Source of the DNA: Gammaproteobacteria bacterium
Lineage (GTDB): Bacteria; Pseudomonadota; Gammaproteobacteria; Arenicellales; Arenicellaceae
Direction of reading: 5' to 3'
Length of the DNA: 29,134 nt
Assembly (NCBI GenBank): GCA_030426005.1
Contig: JAUHZM010000005.1
Span: 1 to 29,134 of the forward strand
Position 1 is the first letter of the stretch. Each line of letters begins with the position of its first letter. The notes below the pieces were generated by a model. That model made no database searches and was not told the origin of the DNA. It worked only from the letters and a program-made list of their open reading frames with translations. The translations under genes were made by a program, and so were the position numbers. Below, piece after piece: positions 1-8,000 of the stretch.

Positions 1-500
1 TTGTGTTTGCTCGCCTTGGCGTATAGAACGTCTAAAAGGCCCATCGCGAATGCTGAGGTGACAAAGGTAATGTGCATGATCACGTACCAAAGTAATTTGT
101 CGTTATCGATGGTCTCCGCGGCCATAAACTTTTTGAGCAGGTGGATCGATGAGATCGCTACAATGCTGGCGGCGATTTTTGCCTTCAGAGAAGATGAATC
201 CATCTTGCCCAGCCAACTGAGTTTTTCTTCATCGTCATCAATATCGATTTGTGACACGAAGTTTTCATAACCACTCATCATGACCATGATGAGCAATCCG
301 CCGACCATCGCGATATCGACGAGACTCAACACGATCAAGATCATGTCGGCTTCAGATAGCACAACAATATCCACCAACAGATGGAAGAGTTCCATGAAGA
401 ATTTGATACCAAGCGCCACTATAGCCAGGCTTAACCCAAAGTAGATCGGGGCCAATACCCAGCGGGAACGGTACATTAATCGCTCAAAAAATTTTTCCAT
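1..500 (-). CDS. yqhA: UPF0114 family inner-membrane protein, YqhA-like (3' end cut by window edge)
   Basis: An open frame starts at the ATG at 500 and runs 166 codons to the left edge without a stop. The product looks like the UPF0114/YqhA family, whose E. coli member is about 164 aa, so only the last few codons should be missing. Visible features are an N-terminal MEKFFERLMYRSRW segment, hydrophobic stretches at about residues 15-35, 52-76, 108-122 and 138-156 (probable membrane helices), and the family signature SGYENFVSQ at 76-84 followed by an acidic DDDEEKLSWLGKMD segment. The biochemical function of the family is unknown, and the membrane location is inferred from the helices. It is separated from the GNAT gene upstream by 81 bp containing a perfect palindrome (556-572) that could be its operator. 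Confidence 0.9.
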   Translation of the reverse strand, partial: MEKFFERLMYRSRWVLAPIYFGLSLAIVALGIKFFMELFHLLVDIVVLSEADMILIVLSLVDIAMVGGLLIMVMMSGYENFVSQIDIDDDEEKLSWLGKMDSSSLKAKIAASIVAISSIHLLKKFMAAETIDNDKLLWYVIMHITFVTSAFAMGLLDVLYAKASKH

Positions 501-555
501 TTACGTTTCTAAGATGGTTAGGAACAAACGCTGCCAATGATAACGCAATCTATTA

Positions 556-572
556 TTTGCACAATGTGCAAA
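556..572. promoter_or_regulatory. Perfect 8-bp inverted repeat TTTGCACA-A-TGTGCAAA
   Basis: The two arms TTTGCACA and TGTGCAAA are exact reverse complements with a single base between them. The repeat lies 9 bp beyond the GNAT stop and about 55 bp upstream of the yqhA-like start, both read on the minus strand. The near-zero spacer and the absence of a following T run favour a binding site for a dimeric regulator over a transcription terminator. No regulator can be named. Confidence 0.4.
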
Positions 573-581
573 GTTGATTGA

Positions 582-1079
582 TTAGTTTGCTATTTGTTGC
601 CATTGCATTAAATCGTAAACGCCTTGGTCTTCGATAAGTTTGTAACCCAATTTTTTATACAAACTCATGGCAGGATTATTTTTTTCGACATGAATGGTAA
701 CGGGCAAGTGGTCGTTAGCGGCGATTTCCATCACATGCTTTAAGATTGCAACACCGATTCCGCGACCGCGAAAGTGTGGAAGTAGCGCGATATCGATAAT
801 TCGGATTTCTTTTGCTCGTCGATCAAGGTACAAGCGACCGATGCTACGGCCACCCTGAGTAACGATGCTGAATTCAGCGCCTTTAAACTGTTCTGTATAA
901 AACTTGGACTGTGCTTCAAATTGCATGTCCAGGAATTCTTCGATTTGTTCTTTCGTCCAGGGCACCATGGCCATCTCGGCTTCCCGAGTTGATCCGTACA
1001 ACACACGTAAAAATTTTTGGTCTTCCGACGTTTCAGTTCGAAAAACGATGCCCAGTTGGTTTAGTTCTTGTTTACTCAT
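582..1079 (-). CDS. GNAT family N-acetyltransferase
   Basis: This is a 165-aa protein with the Gcn5-related N-acetyltransferase fold. The acetyl-CoA pyrophosphate-binding motif appears as RGRGIGVAIL at residues 104-113, preceded by the beta-strand segment IRIIDIALLP, and followed by the typical C-terminal NNPAMSLYKKLGYK motif. Such enzymes transfer an acetyl group from acetyl-CoA to an amine; the acceptor cannot be told here. Its ATG overlaps the TGA of the upstream lipase gene (ATGA at 1076-1079), which indicates translational coupling and places it last in the collar/lipase transcription unit. It is cytoplasmic, with no signal peptide. Confidence 0.88.
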   Translation of the reverse strand: MSKQELNQLGIVFRTETSEDQKFLRVLYGSTREAEMAMVPWTKEQIEEFLDMQFEAQSKFYTEQFKGAEFSIVTQGGRSIGRLYLDRRAKEIRIIDIALLPHFRGRGIGVAILKHVMEIAANDHLPVTIHVEKNNPAMSLYKKLGYKLIEDQGVYDLMQWQQIAN

Positions 1080-1984
1080 TCAGTTTGACAACTTTGGTCG
1101 AGTTCAATGTCGGTAGCCTTTATGTGACTGTTTAAAACATGCAAATAGGTATTGAGGCTATGATAACAAGTCACACTATTCTTGATGTGACTGAATGGCC
1201 GTGAATTAATTTCGGATTCATGCCAAATGTGCAAAAATTTAAACGCGCGGGGCGGTACGCGAGGTACCAAATCAGGCTTGTTTACGATACGAAGACTATC
1301 GGGAATATAGCGTTGGAATGCATCGCTGAATTGGTTGTCACCAGTGCGTGGCGAAGCAAAAGTCAGTAGGCGAACGCGCGTTTCAGGGCGTTCCAATTTA
1401 ATTTTCAGTGCCAGCAGCGTGGCTAAAGATGAGCCTAGACTGTGACCGACTAAGGTCACTTGATTCAAGTTCGGGTGATTTTGTAAGTATTCTGTGACTG
1501 ACACGCCTTCTTGTTTGCCGAAGTCATGCACGGAAAAAGATTGATATATTTCCTTAAATCCAAGTTCAACGTGACCGAAGGTTGGGTCGTTTGAAAATCG
1601 ACGATGTTCAAATTTTATGTCGTCTAACCACTCTTCTGCATCGCTAGTGCCACGAACAGAAATAACGAGCGCATTCGGTGTGCTGATTGGTTGAAGTAAG
1701 TGACCGTAAAATTCACGTTTATTTGAACTTGGGTCATCTTTGCCTGATAAGTTAGCAAGTGGTTTGAAACCTACTAGTTGGGGAGCCGCGGGGCTCGGGT
1801 TGGATGGAAATTCGTGGAATAACGTATACGCCGACTGAACAGTTTGTCCGAGTTGAAGGACTTCCTGTGGTTCAAATCCAACCGTTGTGGATTGGTCCAG
1901 TGGAACGGTGTGACGTCCGGTTACTGAGCAGGCACTCAGTGCATAGATCAAACAAAGTGCTAAACTAAGACGGAGTACCTGCAT
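1076..1984 (-). CDS. Lipoprotein with class-3 lipase (alpha/beta-hydrolase) domain
   Basis: A 302-aa protein with a lipoprotein signal: a short hydrophobic leader ending in the lipobox LSAC, lipidated Cys at residue 19. The hydrolase core carries the nucleophile elbow VGHSLGSS with Ser182, the oxyanion-strand motif ISVRGTSDAEEWLDD at about 108-122, a candidate Asp238 in NKPDLVPRVPP and a candidate His275 in CYHSLNTYL. This layout is that of the class-3 (fungal-type) lipase family, which hydrolyses acyl esters such as triacylglycerols. It is probably anchored in the outer membrane. No strong ribosome-binding site precedes the ATG. It starts 15 bp after the propeller-like gene and overlaps the GNAT gene by 4 bp, so it is mid-operon. 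The true substrate is unknown. Confidence 0.85.
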   Translation of the reverse strand: MQVLRLSLALCLIYALSACSVTGRHTVPLDQSTTVGFEPQEVLQLGQTVQSAYTLFHEFPSNPSPAAPQLVGFKPLANLSGKDDPSSNKREFYGHLLQPISTPNALVISVRGTSDAEEWLDDIKFEHRRFSNDPTFGHVELGFKEIYQSFSVHDFGKQEGVSVTEYLQNHPNLNQVTLVGHSLGSSLATLLALKIKLERPETRVRLLTFASPRTGDNQFSDAFQRYIPDSLRIVNKPDLVPRVPPRAFKFLHIWHESEINSRPFSHIKNSVTCYHSLNTYLHVLNSHIKATDIELDQSCQTE

Positions 1985-1999
1985 GACACACTCGTTAAT

Positions 2000-2848
2000 T
2001 TAGAGGGCAGATACGCTGGTGGCACCGACGTTGGGAACGGTAATCCAATTGCTTGCGCTCATTCCTTTTCCGTCCCAGATCTTCAACATAGCTCCACCCA
2101 TTTTCATATTAGGATCTTTGCTCACTATCCAGACTTTAGTATCACGACCGACGCTGATGGAACTTGCCATGTCGAGAGGTGATTTAGGTTGAGGTTTTGA
2201 CCCAATGACACCAGTCATAACGACTTGCCCTTCATCGGTGACGATCCAGTAGCCCGACATAGCTCGAGCACCGAGCCCTCGCTTTTGCCAGTCCGAATTA
2301 TTTACTTTGTAGTAGACGGGACTATTAATTTTCCCATCCGGCGTCGCGCAAATACCCCAGAGCTGATTATTTGACGGATTATCCGAGGTGAATATTCCGC
2401 TGACTGAAAAAAACGGTGTTTGGTCGCCATAATCTTTTAAAATTTTGCCGTTGGTGTCGATGTGGTGAATTTGTTGGGTTTCGCCATCGATGACGTATGC
2501 GTTTCCAGCATAGTCGCTGCTGACCTGAGATACTTCGATTCCACCTTCGATGGCAACAGTCTTCCAGTCTTTACTGCCGTTGGGGAGTAGTTTTAATAAA
2601 TTGCCGCCACGGTCGCGATCTCCGCTGTCAGTTGAGACGGCCCACACACCACCATCGGGCGTACTGCTAACACTGAGTGCAAAGTATTCCGATGATTTGG
2701 CTGTGGACTCTCCGGTGGATGACACATAGTGGACTTGATAGCCCGAGTCGACGATGTAAGCGTATTGAGTAGTGGCGAAGGTGGTGGAGCTAAACATTAA
2801 GAGACCACCAAATATGATTGTGGCGAGTAGGGATATTCCTTTATTCAT
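2000..2848 (-). CDS. Secreted propeller-like repeat protein (tectonin-like), function unknown
   Basis: The protein begins with a typical signal peptide (MNKGISLLATIIFGGLLMF, probable cleavage after TTFA). The mature part has at least four spaced W-x-V/I motifs, GVWAVSTD, QLWGICATPDG, GYWIVTDEG and KVWIVSKDP, each near a beta-turn. This suggests beta-propeller blades of the tectonin/TECPR kind, but the match is by pattern only. The frame stays open to an ATG at 2911, but the only good ribosome-binding site (GGGAGG at 2855-2860) sits 6 nt before the ATG at 2848 and 3 nt before a directly preceding ATG at 2851, so 2848 is preferred. It is followed after 15 bp by the lipase gene and preceded by an 83-bp gap after the DUF6916-like gene. 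Confidence 0.7.
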   Translation of the reverse strand: MNKGISLLATIIFGGLLMFSSTTFATTQYAYIVDSGYQVHYVSSTGESTAKSSEYFALSVSSTPDGGVWAVSTDSGDRDRGGNLLKLLPNGSKDWKTVAIEGGIEVSQVSSDYAGNAYVIDGETQQIHHIDTNGKILKDYGDQTPFFSVSGIFTSDNPSNNQLWGICATPDGKINSPVYYKVNNSDWQKRGLGARAMSGYWIVTDEGQVVMTGVIGSKPQPKSPLDMASSISVGRDTKVWIVSKDPNMKMGGAMLKIWDGKGMSASNWITVPNVGATSVSAL

Positions 2849-2854
2849 CATTAA

Positions 2855-2860
2855 CCTCCC
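2855..2860 (-). promoter_or_regulatory. Ribosome-binding site GGGAGG deciding start at 2848
   Basis: On the minus strand GGGAGG is followed by TTA and then two consecutive ATG codons. The second ATG has the better 6-nt spacing. The upstream in-frame ATG at 2911 has no comparable site and would spoil the signal peptide. Confidence 0.6.
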
Positions 2861-2931
2861 AGAGGATGAGTAAAGGTCGCGCCATCGCTTGTAGGGGATT
2901 TGATGGCGCAACAGTTAGAGCATGTATCAAG

Positions 2932-3360
2932 CTAGTTAAAAATAACCTCCAAGCCTAATTTTCCATGCTTATTGGGAACCTGCGTTAACAGGAGTTGAAG
3001 TTGGCCTAGTTTTCTATGGCTAACCGTGCACAATTCACCCTGAAATTGTTCATCGCCTTGAACTTCAAGCCTGACGAGCTTGGCGCCGGGTCGCAAGTAC
3101 ACGGGTCGTTGGTGAACATTAGAGTCAAACGCGAGATCGGCCACTTCAACAACTTCGGCTTTCACGCGGTGCCCAGTTTGATTGTCTATGGTGACCAGAT
3201 CACCAAGTAAACCGTCAAAATCAGGGACGGGGAACTCATTGCGTTGCAGGGCATCAGCGGCAGCTTTTGCGGTGGCTGCAGATGCTAAGGGAACCGCGCT
3301 TGCCAGGCCGCCTAAAGAGACACCTTGAAGCAGGGCACGTCGGTGTTTATTGATAGTCAT
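2932..3360 (-). CDS. Small DUF6916-like protein with Tat-like leader
   Basis: A 142-aa protein starting at the ATG at 3360. The leader contains a twin-arginine stretch (NKHRRALLQG) followed by an Ala/Gly/Leu hydrophobic part ending at about residue 30, resembling a Tat signal. The remaining roughly 100 residues end in LGQLQLLLTQVP and LEVIFN. This closing pattern is what I recall of DUF6916, a small all-beta family whose members end in LG-x-L-x-LFLVPVGP and YEAVFN. The assignment is from memory of the pattern, not from a search. The gene follows three collar genes after 13 bp with a stop-overlapping ribosome-binding site, so it probably belongs to the same functional unit. Its role is unknown. 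Confidence 0.7.
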   Translation of the reverse strand: MTINKHRRALLQGVSLGGLASAVPLASAATAKAAADALQRNEFPVPDFDGLLGDLVTIDNQTGHRVKAEVVEVADLAFDSNVHQRPVYLRPGAKLVRLEVQGDEQFQGELCTVSHRKLGQLQLLLTQVPNKHGKLGLEVIFN

Positions 3361-3367
3361 TGTAATT

Positions 3368-3376
3368 CCCTCCTTA
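3368..3376 (-). promoter_or_regulatory. Stop-overlapping ribosome-binding site TAAGGAGGG (collar 3 to DUF6916-like gene)
   Basis: The TAA stop of the upstream collar gene forms the first three bases of TAAGGAGGG, and the ATG at 3360 follows after 7 nt. This strong site fixes the start against the longer in-frame extension to 3408. It suggests termination-reinitiation by the same ribosome. Confidence 0.7.
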
Positions 3377-3898
3377 TGAGCGACTTGGGTATAAACCAAC
3401 CAACGCAATAATAAAGTTCATGGCGAGGAATGGTTGCTGATTGTTATGAGCTTGCGATCCGCCGGCGCCGGGCAGTGTCTGCTCATTCATTTCGACTAAG
3501 TTTGCTGCCCCAGTATAGGCGTTGCCATTGGCAGATCGATTGAGTGAACGTTGGTTGTTTGGCGCTTGTACGCTTGCCAACGGAATATTCCCTGCGCGCA
3601 TGGTGTGGTTGTGGTTAGGCATTTGCGCTTCACTCAAAGTGACGGTGTCTGTCCCGCCGCGTTGCCCTAGTCTTCTAGCGGTGAGTCCAGGTCCACGCCC
3701 CGGATGCATGGGAACACGGCTTTGTAGATCAGGCAAAGCGGTAGTAGATCGCCCATCGCCACCATAAGTGGTGCCAATCAAAGAAAACAAAGCGGTATTT
3801 TGAGAAATAGGCAGCAGTTGGCCATTACAAAGAGCCCAGCCGCGAGGTGCAAAGTTACCGGCAAAAATCCGAATTTCTGCAATAAATGGTTCTGACAT
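3374..3898 (-). CDS. Tail-collar domain protein, microcystin-dependent protein type (copy 3)
   Basis: A 174-aa protein starting MSEPFIAEIRIFAGNFAPRG. It has the phage tail-collar signature in the order expected for the family: a GWALCNGQLLPISQN segment (about 20-34), YGGDGR, LPDLQSRVPMHPG, LSEAQMPNHNHTM, and a C-terminal NFIIALVGLYPSRS. The family is named after MdpB-like proteins of cyanobacteria and is widespread in bacteria outside prophages; its function is unsettled. There is no signal peptide. The start at 3898 is set by TAAGGAGGG at 3906-3914 with 7-nt spacing and by alignment with the two sister genes; an open extension to 4000 lies inside the neighbour. No head, tail or integrase genes occur nearby, so this is not evidence of a prophage. 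Confidence 0.9.
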   Translation of the reverse strand: MSEPFIAEIRIFAGNFAPRGWALCNGQLLPISQNTALFSLIGTTYGGDGRSTTALPDLQSRVPMHPGRGPGLTARRLGQRGGTDTVTLSEAQMPNHNHTMRAGNIPLASVQAPNNQRSLNRSANGNAYTGAANLVEMNEQTLPGAGGSQAHNNQQPFLAMNFIIALVGLYPSRS

Positions 3899-3911
3899 AC
3901 TGAATCCCTCC

Positions 3912-4430
3912 TTAGTGTCTGCTCGGATAAATTCCGAACAGGGCGATGATGAAGTTGATGCAAAGAAATGGCATGAGGTTGCTATGGCTCCGACTTCCAC
4001 CGACCGACGTTATTGCCTCTGATGAAAGATTTACCGATGGGCTGTCCTCTACATAGATGTCAAGCGATGGTGATTCGGCAGTCATCTTGCCCTGTGGATT
4101 ATTGTCGGTCCCGGCTGTGGTTGCTGCGCGCATCGGGTGTGTGTGCGACGGCATTTGGTTGACGGTTAACGTCTCGTTCTCGCTACCTAGTTTTGCACCG
4201 AGTCGGCGTGGCGATAGGCCCGGTCCAGTGCCAGCATGAATGGGTAGCCTGCCACGCATATCGGGTAGGCCGAAGGTGGTTCTTCCGTCGCCACCATAAA
4301 TTGTTCCGAGTAAGCTGAACAAGGCATCATTCTGACTTACTGCAAGTAATTGACCGTCGCAAAAAGCCCAGCCCCGCGGTGCAAAATTTCCGGCGAACAT
4401 TCGAATTTCACCTACAAATGGTTCTGACAT
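3912..4430 (-). CDS. Tail-collar domain protein, microcystin-dependent protein type (copy 2)
   Basis: This 172-aa product is a clear paralogue of its two neighbours: MSEPFVGEIRMFAGNFAPRG, then GWAFCDGQLLAVSQN, YGGDGRTTFGLPDMRGRLPIHAG, VNQMPSHTHPM and a C-terminal NFIIALFGIYPSRH. The middle part (about residues 100-150) differs most between the copies and is the likely variable tip, while the N- and C-terminal parts are nearly constant. It overlaps neither neighbour and is spaced 13-14 bp from each. The ribosome-binding site GGAGGGG overlaps the upstream stop codon. It is predicted to be cytoplasmic or exported by a dedicated route, since no signal peptide is visible. Confidence 0.9.
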   Translation of the reverse strand: MSEPFVGEIRMFAGNFAPRGWAFCDGQLLAVSQNDALFSLLGTIYGGDGRTTFGLPDMRGRLPIHAGTGPGLSPRRLGAKLGSENETLTVNQMPSHTHPMRAATTAGTDNNPQGKMTAESPSLDIYVEDSPSVNLSSEAITSVGGSRSHSNLMPFLCINFIIALFGIYPSRH

Positions 4431-4444
4431 TTTCTTTCCCCTCC

Positions 4445-4942
4445 TTAGTTTCGACTCGGAAACAACCCTTGCAACGCAATGCAGAAATTGATTGCGATAC
4501 TCGGTTGCATATTGTTGTGTGCCTGACCTCCGCCAACGTTGGTGACGGAGCCGGCACGAAGTGCCGTGGTGGCCGTTGGGTTGGCGTATACGTTTAAGGC
4601 CTGTCCAAGCACCTGACCAGCCGGATTTATCGTACTGCCAGTATTGGTAGATGCCCGGGCAACGTGTTGATGCTGAGGTATCTCGTTGACAGATAACGTG
4701 TGTGTTTCTTCCCCGCTCTTTTGGCCTTCGGTAACCCCATTGCCGACATGCATGGGGACACGTCCGCGCAAGTCAGGGAGTGCGAAACTAGTTCGACCAT
4801 CTCCACCATAGGTTGTCCCTAACAGCGAATACAAAGATTGATTTTGATTAATCGGTAGTATTTGCCCATCGCAAAACGCCCATCCCCTGGGGGCGAAATT
4901 GAACCCCACCATACGCACTTCTGCTAAAAATGGTTCAGACAT
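4445..4942 (-). CDS. Tail-collar domain protein, microcystin-dependent protein type (copy 1, first gene of the unit)
   Basis: A 165-aa protein starting MSEPFLAEVRMVGFNFAPRG, then GWAFCDGQILPINQN, YGGDGRTSFALPDLRGRVPMHVG, VNEIPQHQHVA and a terminal NFCIALQGLFPSRN. It lacks the PGL-x-x-RRLG segment present in the two other copies and is slightly shorter. Upstream is a normal site (AGGAGA, 6 nt before the ATG) and then 94 bp to the stop of the giant adhesin gene, so the promoter of the unit, if separate, must lie in 4943-5036. I see no convincing -35/-10 pair there, so readthrough from the adhesin gene is possible. Confidence 0.9.
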   Translation of the reverse strand: MSEPFLAEVRMVGFNFAPRGWAFCDGQILPINQNQSLYSLLGTTYGGDGRTSFALPDLRGRVPMHVGNGVTEGQKSGEETHTLSVNEIPQHQHVARASTNTGSTINPAGQVLGQALNVYANPTATTALRAGSVTNVGGGQAHNNMQPSIAINFCIALQGLFPSRN

Positions 4943-5036
4943 AACATCTCCTGTGTTATCACATTTCTGTGGTTAAAAAATTAGTGCTTACTCCTCGTTC
5001 TAATTCTGTATTCCTGTAGCCGAATGGCACTGCCTG

Positions 5037-8000
5037 CTATGGACAGGCAGTACCAGTGATACCATCGCCACTCGAAACAAATCCAGTCGGCGTACCGGTG
5101 TTTTGACCTTGTACGAATGCGGTTACGGCTGCATTGTCTGTGGCACCACCAGCATACCCCGGTAGAATTAATGTGTTTGTACCGGTGCCTTCACGAATGA
5201 AGAAGTCGGCGCCACCGCCACCAGAAGGCGCTTGACCCGCAAAGTCATTGTTCTGGAGGTCGACACACACAGTGACAGCATCGGTGGCCGTGGCCCCTGC
5301 ACTGACACCGATCACGCCGAATCCGAGTGTGTTGGTCGTATTTCTGAACGTGTTATTTGCAGCTGATACGGCGACTGTATTATTGCCATCGCGCGCCTGT
5401 ATAGTGAGTGCAAAATCACCTTCGTGTTCATGAATGGTATTGTTATTGACGATCGCCTCCAAGGTGCCAGAACCGTTGCCGGTAAGTGTGATACCAAATC
5501 CCGCTGATTCAGCGTTGCCAGCAGTACCAATTAGATTATTGAGTATTGAGCCGGTATAGAGGGCTCCCGCCGTTGAGGTGGCAGAGAGGTTGACATTGAT
5601 CGCGGCAGCATTTGCATTATTGATGCTGTTGTTTTGAATTAGATAGTTTAAGGTGCCGCTAAAACCACCTCCAGATGCGCCTGAACTCAGCGTGATACCC
5701 GAGCCCAAAACAGTGTTGAGGTTGGCGGTCATGGTGTTTCCATCGGCTGCGTTCGGTCCACCAATATTGACCGTCGCAGAAGCCGATCCATTTAGGCCAA
5801 CCTGAATATGATCACCGTTGCTTTGATGAAAGCGGTTGCCAGTGACGTTCAGCGTGGTGTTCGAGCCATTATCACCGATATAAAGTAAGGCATCGTTCCC
5901 GACTCCGCTGGCGGTATTATCGTCGAAGTTATTTTGGGTGACGCTGATTGTTCCAAGAACGTTACCTTGATTCTCAATACGGACATGGTCGTCAAACGAA
6001 CGATTGAACAGATTGTTGGCAAGTGTGACATTGCTCGACGTAGACGGTGCTGTTATGAAAATCGCCGCTTCATCTGGTGATGCTTGGTTGCCCACGTTTC
6101 TGAAATTGGTGTTCGCTACGATCAGGCCATTCACAGCATTGGCTCGAACACCACTGCCACCAATGTTACTCAAGCCGCCAGCTGCGCCAATGTTCATTTG
6201 TCGCAGTGTTACCGGGCCAGTATTGTTAAGCGAAATCGCGTCGCCAGTCGTGCCTGTGATCGAGCCGCCAGTACCATTATTATTGCTTGCCAGAGTGCCA
6301 CCCGTTACACCGTTACCGGTGATGTTAAAGGCGCCGCTACCTGTGTTCGATAGAACGATTGCTGATCCACCGCCGGTTTGATTAACACTTTGGAACGTCA
6401 CTCCATTGGTGCCAATCAGCGTGTCGGTAATAGTGATCGCGCGATTGGTAACGGGTGAGGCATTACCAATTTGATTGGTACCGGTGACATTGATTACACC
6501 GCCATTAGTCGCAGTAAAGGCGTCATTGGCTCCGGTGTTCAATGTCATGCCGCCAGTGAAGTTGATCGTAGCGTTACCACCTATGTTGTTGCTGTTGACC
6601 AAGATACCGGTGCCGGTATCCGTGATCGCCCCCGACAAAGTGATGTCAGCGCCATTTTCGTTATTGAGAATTTGGACTGAGCGGCCAGCGGTGTTGTTAA
6701 TCGTGCCTGCGTAGGTAACATCGCCTGCACTGCTTGAGATACTCAGCGCTGCGCCACCGGCATTTTGGATGGCGCCACCGTTAATGTTGATTGTTGCACC
6801 GTCATTATTCGACAAGGCAATACCAGCACCACCGGCACCGTTGCCGTTGATCGCAACGCTGGTAATGTCGACGGTACTACCCGCACCGTTGATATTATCA
6901 ATCGCAATTGCGCTGGTGTTCGAACTCGTTTGGTTATTGATGGTTACAGTACCGAAGTCGATATCTTGAGATCCATCATTGAAGCCATTTATCGCAATAC
7001 CTGCACCGCCACGATTATTAATGTTTACATTGGCAAAGCTCACTGCGCCGGCCTGGTTGCTAATATCGATCGCTGATTGACCCGCGCCCGTGCCATTAAT
7101 GTCAGTTAGTCCGCTGACGGTAAAGCTGCCAGTATTCCCAGCATCAGCGGCAGCCGTTAGCTGGATACCATTGGCGGAGACACTGTCGATATCAAGTGAA
7201 GTAAAGGTCGTGTTGGTGCTTGAGTTAGCAATATGAATGCCGTCGCCATTACTCGTGCCTGCGACCGTCACGTTGCCACCATTAAGTGTGTTGCCAACCA
7301 CTAAGTTCAGGAAGATCGCATTGCCATTAGCTACCGAACCGCTCGACGTTAGGTTAGTAAACGTAACGTTATTACCTAGGGTCACGTCATTCAGATTTAA
7401 AATCTGGCCGGTCGCAGTGTTAATGCTATTCGTTCCAGTTGTAGTTAGCGTCAGCAGTGAACCAGCGGTTCCATTGGCGTCGAACCCGGTACCGCTGTTA
7501 GTGTCGATGTCCAAACCATTGAAGCTAACCGTAGCCGTATCGCCTGAGCCTAGGTCCAAATCGACGCCGCCACCAGCGGATCCGGCATTGTTTATCACCG
7601 TATTGTTGAATGTGAAGGTACCGGTTGAATTCAGAATATTGATGCCAGCATCGTTCGAATTGGTCACTGCCAAGTTATTGATCGTCACCGCATTCGTGCC
7701 AGCGCCACCTTGCGCGTCAACACCATCTAGGAACACGCCACCGGCGTTAGCCGCACTGGAACCCTGGCCATTCGCATTGGTAGACGATACAGAGCCTAAG
7801 ACGATATTCGCCAAAACAGGATCGATGTCCACAGCGGTGCCATTGGTAGTATCCACATTGCCGCCGCCAGTCGCGATAGAAAATGTACCTGCTTTTCCGC
7901 CAGCGTCACGGACAAATAAGCCAGTACCGTTGTTATTAAAGATAGTCAAGTCGTTGAAATTTATGTCGCCAAGGACATTATTCAGTCGCAATCCATCCCC

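Noticed and set aside
3374..4942. Prophage remnant, because of the tail-collar domains.
   Set aside because: There are no capsid, tail-tube, lysis, integrase or terminase genes, and the proteins match the stand-alone microcystin-dependent type.
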